Assembly (NCBI RefSeq): GCF_013318015.2
Contig: NZ_CP115841.1
Location: 2,480,001-2,544,000, forward strand
DNA from: Agrobacterium tumefaciens
GTDB lineage: Bacteria; Pseudomonadota; Alphaproteobacteria; Rhizobiales; Rhizobiaceae
Reading direction: 5' to 3'
DNA length: 64,000 nucleotides
Shown: in pieces, positions 1 through 9,884 of the stretch
Position numbering within the stretch: the first letter of the stretch is position 1
Layout of the letters: every line of letters begins with the position of its first letter
Translations under genes and position numbers: made by a program
Notes under the pieces: model-generated
What the model was told of the DNA's origin: nothing
What the model saw: only the letters and a program-made list of their open reading frames with translations
Database searches by the model: none

Positions 1-824
1 CGTTTTCCGGAAATATCGCCCATCAGCTTCACAGGCATGCTGGCCGCGAGATCCTGAACCCACCAGGCACCCTCGGCAAAGCCTTCAAGCGAGGGGATCT
101 GGCCTTCAAATTCACCGAGACGGACACTGCCATTCGGTAAAACCGTACCGCCCAGCTTTTCCGCCCAGACAGCCGGATCGGTCTTCACCGTGAGATCGAT
201 GGAAGAGGGCGTCAGCTGCGCTTCGGAAATCCGTTTGGCAACCTCACCTCCGTAAGCCGAAACAAGCCGAGCGTAGAACCAGTCCGGCAGCACGGGCACA
301 TCCGCGATCGCCTTTTCGATTTCTGCTTTTTCCCGGCCCAATCGCCTGAGGACGGCATTCACCAGCTTGGCAAAACGCCTGTTGCGCGGATCGCGGTGTG
401 CCTGTTCCACGGCAAGATCGACCGCAGAATGATCGGGGACATCAAGGTGAAGCACTTGCGCTGCGCCAACGACAAGGACGTGATGAAGCGACCGGGCGCC
501 CTGCGGCAACGGTCCGTCAAGCAGCATCGACAAGGCGGCTTCGATACGCGGAAGGTGGCGAAGCGCGCTGTTGACGATCGCTCTCACCAGCGCCCGGTCC
601 GCAAGGGATAGCGCGCGATAGACGGGATTGCCGTTTTCGCTGTCCAGCATACCGTCCAGCGAGGTTTTCTTTTCCAGAACGGCCGCCAGAATGCGGGTTG
701 CGGCAACGCGTGCAGCAAGGCCGGGTTTATCCTGGAAAGACGAAGGGCCGTCTTCGCGGCCCCTTGCATGGTCCTGTCCCGGTTTTTTGGACCGCGACGG
801 CTTATTTTGAGTATCGGATGTCAA
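1..824 (-). CDS. rsmB: 16S rRNA (cytosine-C5) methyltransferase RsmB, N-terminal part (gene cut by window edge)
   Basis: About 274 codons are visible and the frame runs open off position 1, so the C-terminal catalytic half is missing. The visible part has the NusB-like RNA-binding domain of the RsmB/Sun family (segments such as [18 protein letters not shown] and [20 protein letters not shown]). It then enters the methyltransferase domain with [15 protein letters not shown], matching the family's VQD..A motif. The family methylates C967 of 16S rRNA using SAM. The start is taken as TTG at 824, because AAGGGA (838-833) lies 8 nt upstream; an in-frame GTG at 830 is too close to that Shine-Dalgarno. 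The start overlaps the htpX stop, so the two are probably co-translated. Confidence 0.85.
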   Translation of the reverse strand, partial: MTSDTQNKPSRSKKPGQDHARGREDGPSSFQDKPGLAARVAATRILAAVLEKKTSLDGMLDSENGNPVYRALSLADRALVRAIVNSALRHLPRIEAALSMLLDGPLPQGARSLHHVLVVGAAQVLHLDVPDHSAVDLAVEQAHRDPRNRRFAKLVNAVLRRLGREKAEIEKAIADVPVLPDWFYARLVSAYGGEVAKRISEAQLTPSSIDLTVKTDPAVWAEKLGGTVLPNGSVRLGEFEGQIPSLEGFAEGAWWVQDLAASMPVKLMGDISGK

Positions 825-1786
825 GACCACGGTCCCTTGCGCTCGTTTTCTTTGCCTCGTCCCCAGCCCGTATTGGGAACGGAGCCTGATTTGCGCTGAG
901 GTCTATCACCCGATGGCGCTGGCGTCGATCCTCGCGGGGAAAACTCCTGTGCCATAGCGTGAAGTGCCGCCACCCGGTTTTCCGTATTCGGATGCGTAGA
1001 AAACAGGTTGTCCATGCGCTCACCGGACAGGGGATTGATGATGAACATATGCGCCGTCGCCGGGTTACGCTCCGCATCCTCATTATGAATGCTCTGCGCC
1101 ATGCCCGAAATTTTCTGCAGTGCGGAAGCAAGCCAGAGCGGATTGCCGCAAATTTCCGCTCCCCGCCGGTCGGCAGAATATTCCCGGGTACGGCTGATCG
1201 CCATCTGCACCAGCATCGCGGCAAGCGGCGCCACGATCATCGCAACCAGTACGCCGATAAAGCCCAGCGGATTATTGTTGTTTTCACGATTGCCACCAAA
1301 GAAAAATGCGAAGTTGCCGAGCATGGAGATGGCGCCTGCCAGCGTCGCGGTCACAGTCATCGTCAGCGTATCGCGGTTCTGCACATGGGCCAGCTCATGC
1401 GCCATGACACCAGCCACTTCTTCAGGGGTGAGGCGCTCCAGCAGGCCCGTCGAGGCGGCGACAGCGGCATTCTGCGGGTTTCTTCCCGTCGCGAAGGCGT
1501 TCGGCTGCGGGCTATCATAAATATAAACCTTGGGCATCGGAAGATCGGCATTATGCGAGAGATCGCGGATCATGTGGAAAAATTCAGGCGCATTCGCCTC
1601 ATCGATCTCGCGTGCACGATAGGCCGACAAGACCATCTTGTCCGAATTCCAGTAGGAGAAAAGATTCATACCAGCGGCAATAAGAAAGGCAATCATCATG
1701 CCGCCCTTACCGCCGATCAGAAAACCGACACCCATGAACAATGCCGTCATGAAGGCCAGAAGCATTGCCGTGCGCATCATGTTCAT
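821..1786 (-). CDS. htpX: Zinc metalloprotease HtpX (M48 family)
   Basis: 321 residues. Two membrane segments lie near the N-terminus (about residues 7-25 and 30-46) and two more after the active site (about 147-168 and 178-195). The zinc motif HELAH is at residues 130-134, and a downstream SADRRGAEI segment supplies the third ligand region. HtpX is an inner-membrane protease that degrades misfolded membrane proteins alongside FtsH. The last about 40 residues are hydrophilic and Gly/Pro/Lys-rich, a tail the E. coli protein lacks. AAGGAG lies just upstream of the ATG. The gene reads into rsmB with a stop/start overlap and is divergent from the small DUF1674 gene. I looked for a heat-shock promoter upstream and could not identify a convincing one. 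Confidence 0.93.
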   Translation of the reverse strand: MNMMRTAMLLAFMTALFMGVGFLIGGKGGMMIAFLIAAGMNLFSYWNSDKMVLSAYRAREIDEANAPEFFHMIRDLSHNADLPMPKVYIYDSPQPNAFATGRNPQNAAVAASTGLLERLTPEEVAGVMAHELAHVQNRDTLTMTVTATLAGAISMLGNFAFFFGGNRENNNNPLGFIGVLVAMIVAPLAAMLVQMAISRTREYSADRRGAEICGNPLWLASALQKISGMAQSIHNEDAERNPATAHMFIINPLSGERMDNLFSTHPNTENRVAALHAMAQEFSPRGSTPAPSGDRPQRKSGSVPNTGWGRGKENERKGPWS

Positions 1787-1905
1787 ATGTCAAATTCTCC
1801 TTGTTACCACTCAGGAAATATTCCGGGGTTTATAAAGCCCATCTGTTTATATAATCTGGTGAACGGCAAACATATTTCAATATCCCGTCATAGGGAGGAT
1901 TACTC

Positions 1906-2106
1906 ATGCAGGATGCGGATAATGACAACGGCGCAGAAATGCTCAAGCGGCTTTCGCCGGCGGCGGAACGTGCGTTAAAGGAAGCGGAAGAACGGCGCAA
2001 ACAACAGGCGGATCTTCAATTGCCGCAGGAAACCGGCGGTCGCGGCGGCGCGGAACCTGTTCGTTTCGGTGACTACGAAATAAACGGCCGCGCTATCGAC
2101 TTTTGA
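1906..2106 (+). CDS. DUF1674 family protein (SDHAF4-like succinate dehydrogenase assembly factor)
   Basis: 66 residues. The C-terminus RGGAEPVRFGDYEINGRAIDF is the conserved core of DUF1674. The family includes mitochondrial SDHAF4/Sdh8, which chaperones the flavinated SdhA subunit before succinate dehydrogenase is assembled. The N-terminal half is a charged helix rich in Glu, Arg and Lys. A strong ribosome site, AGGGAGGA at 1892-1899, precedes the ATG. The gene is a single-gene unit: it is divergent from htpX, and a symmetrical hairpin terminator separates it from parB. A TATAAT-like box lies near 1850, but no clear -35 was found. The function is assigned from the family only. Confidence 0.75.
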   Translation: MQDADNDNGAEMLKRLSPAAERALKEAEERRKQQADLQLPQETGGRGGAEPVRFGDYEINGRAIDF

Positions 2107-2119
2107 GCACCACGGCATA

Positions 2120-2146
2120 AAAATACCCGCTAAACGCGGGTATTTT
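2120..2146. terminator. Bidirectional intrinsic terminator between DUF1674 gene and parB
   Basis: An 11-bp perfect stem (2120-2130 with 2136-2146, 5-nt loop) has a run of A on one flank and T on the other, so it can end transcription in both directions between the convergent genes. Confidence 0.85.
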
Positions 2147-2168
2147 ATCAATTAAAACAGATACTTGC

Positions 2169-3050
2169 TTATTTTTGCTCCAGAAGCCGGCACACGGCTT
2201 CCAGCTGCTCTAGCGTGCGGTATCCGATGCGGATTTGTCCCGATCCGCCTTTGTGGCTAATCTTCACGTCCAGACCGAGAGCATCCGAGAGGCTGCGTTC
2301 AAGCGCGACCGTATCGGAATCCTTCTCAGCCGAAGGCCGCTTCTCCAAGACGTCACCCTGCGACTTGATGTCGTTTTGCGCCAGGCGCTCGGCATCACGC
2401 ACCGAAAGCCCCTTGGAAACGATAGTCCGAGCCAGACCTGACGGATCGGAAGTGGAAACAAGCGCGCGCGCATGGCCAGCGGAAAGCGAACCATCCGCCA
2501 ACATGTCCCGAACCGGATCGGGAAGTTTTAAAAGACGAAGGCTGTTTGCAACATGGCTTCGGCTCTTGCCGATGATTTCACCGAGGTCGTTCTGGGTGTA
2601 GCCATGTTCGGCGATCAACTGCTCATAGCCCATCGCTTCTTCAAGCGGATTGAGATCGGAACGCTGGACGTTTTCGACGATAGCCAGCTCCAGAGCCGTG
2701 CGGTCGTCTACATCCCGAACGATGACAGGAACGTCCGTAAAACCGGCCAGCTGTGCCGCGCGCCAGCGCCGTTCACCAGCGATTATCTCGTAACGGTTGA
2801 CGCCAATCGTTCGCACGACCACAGGCTGAACAATCCCGTGCTGACGAATGGATGAGGCAAGATCCTGCAACTCATTTTCGTCAAAGTGCCGACGTGGGTT
2901 TCTCTGGCTGCGAGCGATGAACTCGATCGGGATGGCGCGATCCGCACTAACGGCGCGCTGCGGTTCACCCACCGGCACAGGCTGATCCATTTCGCCGATC
3001 AACGCCGCAAGACCGCGTCCGAGTCGACGCTTGGAAAGATCATCACTCAT
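2169..3050 (-). CDS. parB: Chromosome partitioning protein ParB
   Basis: 293 residues. The ParB/Spo0J N-terminal domain carries NPRR (51-54) and the arginine motif GERRWRA (92-98), which is part of the CTP-binding and clamp-closing site. The central helix-turn-helix region (YTQNDLGEIIGKSRSHVANSLRLLKL) recognises parS. A C-terminal dimerisation domain follows. ParB loads at parS, slides as a CTP-dependent clamp and is moved by ParA to segregate the origin. The gene lies 31 bp downstream of parA, and one perfect parS is only about 1.4 kb away inside rsmG, so centromere and partition genes form one locus. A terminator follows the stop codon. Confidence 0.96.
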   Translation of the reverse strand: MSDDLSKRRLGRGLAALIGEMDQPVPVGEPQRAVSADRAIPIEFIARSQRNPRRHFDENELQDLASSIRQHGIVQPVVVRTIGVNRYEIIAGERRWRAAQLAGFTDVPVIVRDVDDRTALELAIVENVQRSDLNPLEEAMGYEQLIAEHGYTQNDLGEIIGKSRSHVANSLRLLKLPDPVRDMLADGSLSAGHARALVSTSDPSGLARTIVSKGLSVRDAERLAQNDIKSQGDVLEKRPSAEKDSDTVALERSLSDALGLDVKISHKGGSGQIRIGYRTLEQLEAVCRLLEQK

Positions 3051-3081
3051 AAGATATTACTCCATATAGTCCGGCAAAACG

Positions 3082-3876
3082 TCAGGCCGCCTTGCGCAGA
3101 CGCTCTCTCTGAATCACTTCGGAAGCCAATTGCAAATAAGCCTGGCTGCCGGCGCATTTCAGATCATAAAGAATTGCCGGTTTACCATAAGACGGCGCTT
3201 CGGAAACCCGAACATTGCGCGGAATGAGAGTGTGGTAAACCTTTTCTCCCAGATGCATCCGCACATCGGAAACCACCTGCTGCGCAAGATTGTTGCGCGC
3301 ATCGAACATCGTGAGAACGATACCCTGAATATCAAGCTGCGGATTTACCGAACCACGTATCTGGCTGACCGTATCCAACAACTGGCTGAGACCTTCCAGC
3401 GCAAAGAACTCGCACTGCAACGGTACCAGCACAGAATGAGCAGCGGTCATGGCATTCATGGTCAAAAGATTGAAAGAGGGCGGGCAATCTACCAAAATAT
3501 AGGAATAGTCTCTGGCTTCCTGCGTCTCCATGGCGGCACGCAAAAGAAAAACGCGGTTAGCAACATTCGCAACCTGCATCTCAAAGCCCAGAAGATCCAT
3601 CGTCGACGGCACGATATCGAGGTTCGGAACTGCTGTCGGAACCGCAACTTCGGAAACGGTATGATCACCCACCAGAAGATCATAGGAAGACAGCTTGCGC
3701 TCTTTGCGGTCAATTCCCAAACCTGTGCTAGCATTACCCTGCGGATCGAGATCAATGATCAGCACCCGCTCACCAATAGCCGCCAATGCAGTAGCCAGAT
3801 TGATGGCCGTCGTTGTTTTGCCAACGCCACCCTTCTGGTTCGCGACTGCGATAATCCGGTTTTTTTCAGAAGTCAT
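3082..3876 (-). CDS. parA: Chromosome partitioning ATPase ParA (Soj)
   Basis: 264 residues from the ATG at 3876. This start places the deviant Walker A motif KGGVGKTT at residues 15-22, as in chromosomal ParA/Soj. An upstream in-frame start would add 26 residues and run into rsmG, so it is rejected. DLDPQGNAST and the Walker B region LVDCPPS follow. ParA binds DNA nonspecifically as an ATP dimer and is stripped by ParB-parS complexes, which moves the origin toward the cell pole. There is no N-terminal HTH, so this is the chromosomal type and not the repABC plasmid RepA type. It belongs to the run mnmE-mnmG-rsmG-parA-parB. Confidence 0.96.
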   Translation of the reverse strand: MTSEKNRIIAVANQKGGVGKTTTAINLATALAAIGERVLIIDLDPQGNASTGLGIDRKERKLSSYDLLVGDHTVSEVAVPTAVPNLDIVPSTMDLLGFEMQVANVANRVFLLRAAMETQEARDYSYILVDCPPSFNLLTMNAMTAAHSVLVPLQCEFFALEGLSQLLDTVSQIRGSVNPQLDIQGIVLTMFDARNNLAQQVVSDVRMHLGEKVYHTLIPRNVRVSEAPSYGKPAILYDLKCAGSQAYLQLASEVIQRERLRKAA

Positions 3877-3895
3877 ACCGCACCTGACAAGCTCG

Positions 3896-4513
3896 TCAGT
3901 GCCTCTTAGTGAGGTTACTGATTTCAAGAACAACAGAATCTGCCTCAATGGCACTCTGGTGTTTTATCAGATCAAACTGCCAGCGGCCATGCGCTTTCTG
4001 CAGTTCGGATTCATAATCCCTGCCTTTATTGAAATATGCCCTGAGATTTGGATTATTCTGCGCCCACGGGTGAATATATTCGAAAAGTAAATTCATCTCG
4101 GCGAGGGCTCTTGCCGAAACCGCATCGCAATTTTCAACGGTTTCAGGCGCTTTTTCAATTCTGACTGGATGAACCGCGCCTCTTGCGCCGGTTTCCTTCA
4201 GCGCAATTCGCAAAAACGCAGCCTTTTTATTGTTGCTCTCTACCAGATCGACCCAACCATCACCCAGTTCCGCGAGAAAAATCGCTGTAATGACGCCCGG
4301 AAAACCGCCGCCGCTTCCCAGATCAATCCATTTCTGCGGTTGAGGGGCGAGCTGAAATATCTGTGCACTGTCCGCGACATGCCGGCTCCAGAGCTCAGTG
4401 AGAGTCGAAGGCGCAACCAGATTTGTGGTTTTGTTCCACTTCTTGAAAAGCTCGACGAAATGCTCGAGCCTCTCCTGTGTTTCACGTGAAACACTCTGGC
4501 CGTTTATCTTCAT
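3896..4513 (-). CDS. rsmG: 16S rRNA (guanine-N7) methyltransferase RsmG (GidB)
   Basis: 205 residues. The SAM-binding loop [15 protein letters not shown] identifies the family, which methylates G527 of 16S rRNA; loss gives low-level streptomycin resistance in other bacteria. It starts 11 bp after mnmG and ends 19 bp before parA, the arrangement seen around chromosome origins in many bacteria. The first codons contain a perfect 16-bp parS site, so residues VSRET are dictated by the centromere sequence as well as by the protein. Confidence 0.95.
   Translation of the reverse strand: MKINGQSVSRETQERLEHFVELFKKWNKTTNLVAPSTLTELWSRHVADSAQIFQLAPQPQKWIDLGSGGGFPGVITAIFLAELGDGWVDLVESNNKKAAFLRIALKETGARGAVHPVRIEKAPETVENCDAVSARALAEMNLLFEYIHPWAQNNPNLRAYFNKGRDYESELQKAHGRWQFDLIKHQSAIEADSVVLEISNLTKRH
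4478..4493. other. parS centromere site (perfect 16-bp palindrome)
   Basis: TGTTTCACGTGAAACA is identical to the consensus chromosomal parS bound by ParB. It lies inside the 5' coding end of rsmG, about 6.5 kb from the candidate oriC. Confidence 0.95.
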
Positions 4514-4524
4514 GGTCCGACTCG

Positions 4525-6408
4525 CTATTGGTGCATGCGCAATTTTTCACTTCCTGGTGCGGAGCCTTTCCGCAGAAGTGCGAGAAGCAGCGATATCGCA
4601 GCAGGTGTTATACCGTCAACACGCGCAGCCTGGGCAATGTTCTCTGGACGTGCCTTTTCCAGCTTTTGTTTCAGTTCGTTGGAGAGACCGGACAAAGACT
4701 GAAAATCGAAATCACTGGGAATTTTTCTGTCTTCGTCTCGCTTGATATCGACAATATCCGCGCTTTGGCGCTGCATATAGACAGCGTAACTCGCTTCGAT
4801 TTCCAAAACCTCAGCGACCTTGGTATTAAGCGCCCGTAGCTCCGGCCAATGAGCGGCAAGAGTTTCCATTGTGATATCGGGGTAGGCGAGCATTTCATAA
4901 ACCGAACGACGCTGACCGTCCTGGTTGAGTTTCAATCCCTGTTTAGCAGCCTGGGAGGGACTGATGGAAATGCTCTTCATCAGCTCGCGACCCCGATCCA
5001 GATCGGAGATAAAATCTGCGAAGCGTTTTTGGCGGTCATGCCCGATAATGCCGGCCATCTGACCAATAGGTGTAAGTCGCAGATCAGCGTTGTCAACGCG
5101 AAGTGAAAGCCGATATTCCGCTCTCGACGTAAACATGCGATAGGGTTCGCTGACACCCTTGGAGGTGAGATCGTCGATCATCACACCGATATAGGATTCG
5201 GTACGACTGAAATGAATGGGGTCTGCATTGCCTGCATATAGCGACGCATTCAACCCGGCAACCAGACCCTGGGCGCCCGCCTCTTCATAACCCGTCGTGC
5301 CATTGATCTGCCCTGCCAGGAACAATCCCGGAATTTTCCGGCATTCCAGAGAAGGCTTGAGCTCACGCGGATCGACATAGTCATATTCAATCGCGTAGCC
5401 GGGCTGAATGATGTTGACTTGCTCAAGGCCGGGGATGGTGCGGATAAACTGCTCCTGAACTGAGGCCGGAAGCGACGTCGAAATTCCATTTGGATAAATT
5501 GTGTGGTCATCAAGGCCTTCTGGTTCCAGAAATATCTGATGACCGTCCCGTTCACCGAAGCGTGTAATCTTGTCTTCGATCGACGGACAATAGCGCGGAC
5601 CAACACCCTCGATCTGTCCCGAATACATCGCTGACAGATGAATATTATCCTGAATGATCTTGTGTCCCGCCGGCGTCGTCCGGGTTACGCCGCATTCGAT
5701 CTGTGGATTGACAATGCGATCCGTCATAAAGGAGAACGGAACGGGATCTTCATCGGCCGCTTGCCGATCCACAGCATTCCAATCGATCGTGCGACCATCA
5801 AGCCGGGCAGGGGTGCCGGTCTTCAGCCGGCCCATGGCGAGGCCCAGACGGCCAAGCGTTTCGGAAAGGCCAAGAGACGGTTTTTCACCAACCCGGCCTG
5901 CGGGAATCTTTTCGGAGCCGATATGAATAAGACCGCGTAGAAAAGTGCCGCTCGTCAACACAACAGCACCACAAGGAATCCGGCTACCGTTTGCCATGAT
6001 TACGGCGCAGACCTTATCATCCGCCATTTCAATATCGAAAGCATCACCTTCAATAATGCTAAGGTTTTCAATCGCATTGATTTCCCGTTGCATGGCCCCG
6101 CGATAAAGTCGCCGATCAGCCTGCGTGCGCGGCCCGCGGACGGCGGGGCCTTTTTTGCGATTGAGCATACGGAATTGAATTCCCGCTGCATCAGCAACCC
6201 GGCCCATCAAACCGTCCAGCGCATCAATTTCGCGGACCAGGTGTCCTTTACCGAGACCACCGATTGCCGGGTTACAGGACATCACCCCAATAGTCTCTCG
6301 CTTATGGGTAACGAGAGCGGTTTTAGCGCCATGTCGTGCAGCGGCCGCCGCAGCTTCGCTGCCGGCATGTCCACCACCGATAACAATGACATCAAATGAC
6401 TGGTGCAT
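4525..6408 (-). CDS. mnmG: tRNA uridine-5-carboxymethylaminomethyl modification enzyme MnmG (GidA)
   Basis: 627 residues, usual length. The FAD-binding N-terminus [14 protein letters not shown] is followed by the family signature [21 protein letters not shown] second conserved block, [18 protein letters not shown], carries the flavin and NAD(H) contacts. With MnmE it installs the cmnm5 group on the wobble uridine of several tRNAs. It sits between mnmE and rsmG on the same strand, so both halves of the enzyme are made from one gene run. The 62-bp gap to mnmE holds a near-perfect parS. Confidence 0.97.
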   Translation of the reverse strand: MHQSFDVIVIGGGHAGSEAAAAAARHGAKTALVTHKRETIGVMSCNPAIGGLGKGHLVREIDALDGLMGRVADAAGIQFRMLNRKKGPAVRGPRTQADRRLYRGAMQREINAIENLSIIEGDAFDIEMADDKVCAVIMANGSRIPCGAVVLTSGTFLRGLIHIGSEKIPAGRVGEKPSLGLSETLGRLGLAMGRLKTGTPARLDGRTIDWNAVDRQAADEDPVPFSFMTDRIVNPQIECGVTRTTPAGHKIIQDNIHLSAMYSGQIEGVGPRYCPSIEDKITRFGERDGHQIFLEPEGLDDHTIYPNGISTSLPASVQEQFIRTIPGLEQVNIIQPGYAIEYDYVDPRELKPSLECRKIPGLFLAGQINGTTGYEEAGAQGLVAGLNASLYAGNADPIHFSRTESYIGVMIDDLTSKGVSEPYRMFTSRAEYRLSLRVDNADLRLTPIGQMAGIIGHDRQKRFADFISDLDRGRELMKSISISPSQAAKQGLKLNQDGQRRSVYEMLAYPDITMETLAAHWPELRALNTKVAEVLEIEASYAVYMQRQSADIVDIKRDEDRKIPSDFDFQSLSGLSNELKQKLEKARPENIAQAARVDGITPAAISLLLALLRKGSAPGSEKLRMHQ

Positions 6409-6457
6409 ATCCCTGCGCCTTATCCCAAATCATCGGCTTTGCCGTATTGGCCACCAA

Positions 6458-6473
6458 TGTTTCACGTGAATCA
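6458..6473. other. parS site (15/16 match)
   Basis: TGTTTCACGTGAATCA differs from the consensus at one position. It lies between mnmG and mnmE; its last three bases are the mnmE stop codon read on the other strand. Confidence 0.85.
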
Positions 6474-7802
6474 TTTTCCTATGCAGAATTCCGAGAAGAT
6501 CACGCCCAGCAAATCCTCCACATCGACGCGGCCAGTAATGCGTCCAAGCGATGTTGCTGCGAGTCTCAAGTATTCCGACCTTATCGCAAGGTCCATGGTC
6601 TCGGAATTGAGCGCATCACTAACATAGTTCAGCGTCTCTTCAAGTCGTTTTTTGTGCCGGGCGCGGGCAGGGACCAATGTCTGTGCAACACCAACCCTGC
6701 TTTCAATCTCTCGCTTGATCAATAGACGCAATTCGTCGAGACCAACGCCTTCCCTGGCGGAGATGGCGAGATCAAAAACAGCGTCAACTGTAGAAGAGGA
6801 AATCGCGGTTTTTGTCCGTAGATGCAAATGGCGAGCATTTTCCAGCGGAATGATGGATTGTTTCGGTGTCGAATCGTTATCTTGCAATATCAAAATAAGA
6901 TCCGCGGTTTCCGCTGTCAGAACGGCCCGCCTTACACCCTCCTTTTCGACCACATCCTGCGTCTCCCGAATTCCGGCCGTATCGAATATGCGGACCAGGT
7001 AACCGTCGAGATTAATCTCGACGCTCAGCACGTCTCTGGTCGTGCCAGCAATGTCAGTGACAATAGCAACGTCACGGCCGCTCAGAGCGTTAAGAAGCGT
7101 GGACTTGCCAGCGTTAGGCTCTCCCACCAGCGCCACCTTGAACCCGTCACGAATAATCTCGCTGCTTCCGCCGTTCTGGAGATGGCTGGTGATTTCACTA
7201 TGAAGTTGCATCATCGCGTCCCACACCTGCGCGGCAACTGAATCCGGCACATCTTCCTCGTCGGCGAAATCCAGCTCTGCCTCGATCAGGGCGCGAGCAC
7301 GCGTCAACCGGCCTGCCCAGCCATCGTAGAGCGCTGACAGCTTACCAGTGCTCTGCTCAACCGCTAGCCGCCGCTGCATCTCCGTTTCAGCCTGCAGCAG
7401 ATCCGCCAGACCTTCGATCTCGAGAAGATCCATCTTTCCGTTTTCAAACGCTCGGCGGGAGAACTCGCCGGCATCCGCCGGCCGAAATCCTTCGAGCAGT
7501 TCGAGCTCGGCAAAAATTGATGCGACAACCGCGCGGCTTCCGTGGCTGTGGATTTCGATGCAGTTCTCACCCGTAAAGGAATTTGGTGCAGGGAAAACGA
7601 TCATCAGCGCCTGGTCGATGATCTCATTGTTTCGGTTTCGAATCGAACATAGAACCGCCTGCCGCGGTTCTGGAAGGTCACGACCGGTCAAAGTGACAAA
7701 GGCTTCGAACGCGCCGGGCCCACTGATCCTGATAATTGCGACGCCGGCCGGCAATGCTCCACTGGAGAGCGCATAAATGGTATCGGCGGAAGCTGGCATC
7801 AT
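6471..7802 (-). CDS. mnmE: tRNA modification GTPase MnmE (TrmE)
   Basis: 443 residues. The N-terminal tetrahydrofolate-binding domain starts with DTIYALSSGALPAGVAIIRISG. The G domain carries P-loop GEPNAGKSTLLN, switch DIAGTTRD and DTAG. The C-terminal CIGK motif ends the protein, as the family requires. It partners MnmG in wobble-uridine modification. Two adjacent ATGs are possible starts. The stop codon overlaps a parS site. A strong hairpin separates it from rho upstream, so it may have its own promoter. Confidence 0.96.
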   Translation of the reverse strand: MMPASADTIYALSSGALPAGVAIIRISGPGAFEAFVTLTGRDLPEPRQAVLCSIRNRNNEIIDQALMIVFPAPNSFTGENCIEIHSHGSRAVVASIFAELELLEGFRPADAGEFSRRAFENGKMDLLEIEGLADLLQAETEMQRRLAVEQSTGKLSALYDGWAGRLTRARALIEAELDFADEEDVPDSVAAQVWDAMMQLHSEITSHLQNGGSSEIIRDGFKVALVGEPNAGKSTLLNALSGRDVAIVTDIAGTTRDVLSVEINLDGYLVRIFDTAGIRETQDVVEKEGVRRAVLTAETADLILILQDNDSTPKQSIIPLENARHLHLRTKTAISSSTVDAVFDLAISAREGVGLDELRLLIKREIESRVGVAQTLVPARARHKKRLEETLNYVSDALNSETMDLAIRSEYLRLAATSLGRITGRVDVEDLLGVIFSEFCIGK

Positions 7803-7822
7803 TCACCTCGGTTAAAACAGTC

Positions 7823-7852
7823 AAGCCGCATCCGAATGAACGGATGCGGCTT
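7823..7852 (-). terminator. Hairpin between rho and mnmE (probable rho terminator)
   Basis: A 12-bp perfect stem (7823-7834 with 7841-7852, 6-nt loop) lies just beyond the rho stop codon. The minus-strand flank has only a weak U-rich tract, so it may terminate inefficiently or act as an mRNA 3'-end stabiliser. Confidence 0.55.
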
Positions 7853-7887
7853 TAAAGCTTTGTCGATGGGACCGGTAAAACTCCGGA

Positions 7888-9153
7888 TCAGGTATTCATC
7901 GATTCGAAGAAATCCGAATTGGTCTTGGTCTGCTTCAACTTGTCGATCAGGAACTCGATGGCATCCATCGTTCCCATCGGCGCGAGAATTCGGCGAAGCA
8001 CGAAAATCTTCTGGAGATCCTGACGCGGCACGAGCAGGTCTTCCTTACGTGTACCGGACTTGAGAATATCGAGCGCCGGGAAGATACGCTTGTCAGCGAC
8101 CTTACGGTCAAGCACGATTTCCGAGTTACCCGTACCCTTGAATTCTTCAAAGATGACTTCGTCCATGCGGCTGCCGGTGTCGATCAGCGCGGTCGCGATA
8201 ATCGTCAGCGAACCACCTTCTTCGATGTTACGTGCGGCACCGAAGAAACGCTTCGGCCGCTGCAGCGCGTTGGCATCCACACCACCGGTCAGGACCTTGC
8301 CGGAAGACGGAACGACCGTGTTATAAGCTCGGCCGAGGCGGGTGATGGAATCGAGCAGGATAACGACGTCGCGGCCATGTTCGACAAGGCGCTTCGCCTT
8401 TTCGATGACCATCTCGGCCACCTGGACGTGGCGTACAGCCGGTTCGTCGAAGGTTGACGACACCACCTCACCCTTGACCGAGCGCTGCATGTCGGTGACT
8501 TCTTCAGGACGTTCGTCGATCAGAAGAACGATCAGGTAACATTCCGGATGGTTAGCCGTGATGGAATGCGCGATGTTCTGCAAGAGAACAGTTTTACCGG
8601 TACGCGGCGGCGCGACGATCAATCCACGCTGGCCCTTGCCAAGTGGCGCGACCAGATCGATCACACGCGACGACAGATCCTTCGATGTCGGAAGCTCCAG
8701 CTCCATCTTGAACCGCTCATTCGGATAAAGCGGCGTCAGGTTATCGAAGTGAACCTTGTGACGGATTTTTTCAGGATCGTCAAAATTGATCGTGTTGACC
8801 TTGAGAAGCGCGAAATAACGTTCGCCTTCCTTGGGTCCACGGATCGGCCCCTCGACAGTATCGCCGGTCTTCAGAGAGAAACGGCGAATTTGCGAGGGCG
8901 AAATGTAGATATCGTCCGGACCCGGCAGATAATTTGCATTTGCGGACCGTAGAAAACCGAAACCGTCCTGCAGGACTTCAACGACGCCTTCGCCGATAAT
9001 TTCGATGTCCTGGCTCGCGAGAACCTTGAGGATTGCGAACATAAGCTCCTGCTTGCGCATGGTGCTCGCATTTTCAACTTCCAGGGATTCAGCAAAAGTT
9101 AGCAAGTCGGTAGGCGATTTGCTCTTAAGTTCCTGAAGCTTCATTTCAGCCAT
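7888..9153 (-). CDS. rho: Transcription termination factor Rho
   Basis: 421 residues, the normal size for Rho without an insertion. It has an N-terminal three-helix domain, then an OB-fold RNA-binding domain ([15 protein letters not shown], the RNP1-like site), and a RecA-type ATPase with Walker [12 protein letters not shown] and Walker [11 protein letters not shown]. Rho is the hexameric RNA translocase that stops untranslated transcription. The 185 bp between it and hemJ contain no gene; a rho promoter is expected there, but I could not define one. Confidence 0.97.
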   Translation of the reverse strand: MAEMKLQELKSKSPTDLLTFAESLEVENASTMRKQELMFAILKVLASQDIEIIGEGVVEVLQDGFGFLRSANANYLPGPDDIYISPSQIRRFSLKTGDTVEGPIRGPKEGERYFALLKVNTINFDDPEKIRHKVHFDNLTPLYPNERFKMELELPTSKDLSSRVIDLVAPLGKGQRGLIVAPPRTGKTVLLQNIAHSITANHPECYLIVLLIDERPEEVTDMQRSVKGEVVSSTFDEPAVRHVQVAEMVIEKAKRLVEHGRDVVILLDSITRLGRAYNTVVPSSGKVLTGGVDANALQRPKRFFGAARNIEEGGSLTIIATALIDTGSRMDEVIFEEFKGTGNSEIVLDRKVADKRIFPALDILKSGTRKEDLLVPRQDLQKIFVLRRILAPMGTMDAIEFLIDKLKQTKTNSDFFESMNT

Positions 9154-9338
9154 GAAGGAAAGACCGTTTGATAATGTAATGTCGGGGGAGGGCGTGTTCG
9201 CGAATCAGATGCTGAGGGAGAAGCCGCAGATGACTGAATAATTCACATGCCACGAGATGAGTGGTCCGAAAATAGCGATTGAATAGGGCTACTGCAAGAG
9301 GAAAGCACGAATTCCGCGAAATTTATCGTTGCGACCTC

Positions 9339-9884
9339 TTAACCGAAGGGTTTCACAACCACAAGTATGACTATGAGGATCATCAGTACCGTCGGAACCT
9401 CGTTCATCAACCGCCAGTGACGGGCAGGCCTGATATTTTCATCCCGGGCGAACCGTTTGGCACTGCGGGTGAAATAGACGTGGGCGATGGTTAGTAGCAC
9501 CACCAGTGCGATTTTCGCATGTAGCCAGCCGCCGGAAAAACCATAAACCGACCATGCGAGATAAAGCCCTAATATCCAGCTGATCATCATCGCCGGGTTC
9601 ATGATGACCTTGATCAACCGCTGTTCCATCACCTTGAAGGTTTCGGATTGCTGCGAACCGGTGGGTGCATCGGTGTGGTAAATGAACAGGCGCGGCAGGT
9701 AAAAAATCGCCGCCATCCAGGAAATCACCGCGATGATATGAAGCGCCTTGATCCACAGATAGAGATCGGCCGGATCGGCGTAAAACAACAAAGCGACAAA
9801 AGCGGCAAAGACACCGAGCGCCATACCTGCGCGAAGGGCAGCCCTGTTTCCTGAGCGGGCGGAGGTCTGCTTCTCGCCGCTCAT
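9339..9884 (-). CDS. hemJ: Protoporphyrinogen oxidase HemJ
   Basis: 181 residues with about five hydrophobic segments. The family pattern [30 protein letters not shown] includes the conserved His that binds haem, and [21 protein letters not shown] and [11 protein letters not shown] follow. HemJ oxidises protoporphyrinogen IX in the inner membrane of bacteria that lack HemG and HemY. Its start overlaps the hemE stop by 4 bp, so hemE-hemJ form a haem biosynthesis pair. The first about 20 residues are hydrophilic, so it is inserted by its first transmembrane helix and not by a cleaved signal peptide. Confidence 0.93.
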   Translation of the reverse strand: MSGEKQTSARSGNRAALRAGMALGVFAAFVALLFYADPADLYLWIKALHIIAVISWMAAIFYLPRLFIYHTDAPTGSQQSETFKVMEQRLIKVIMNPAMMISWILGLYLAWSVYGFSGGWLHAKIALVVLLTIAHVYFTRSAKRFARDENIRPARHWRLMNEVPTVLMILIVILVVVKPFG

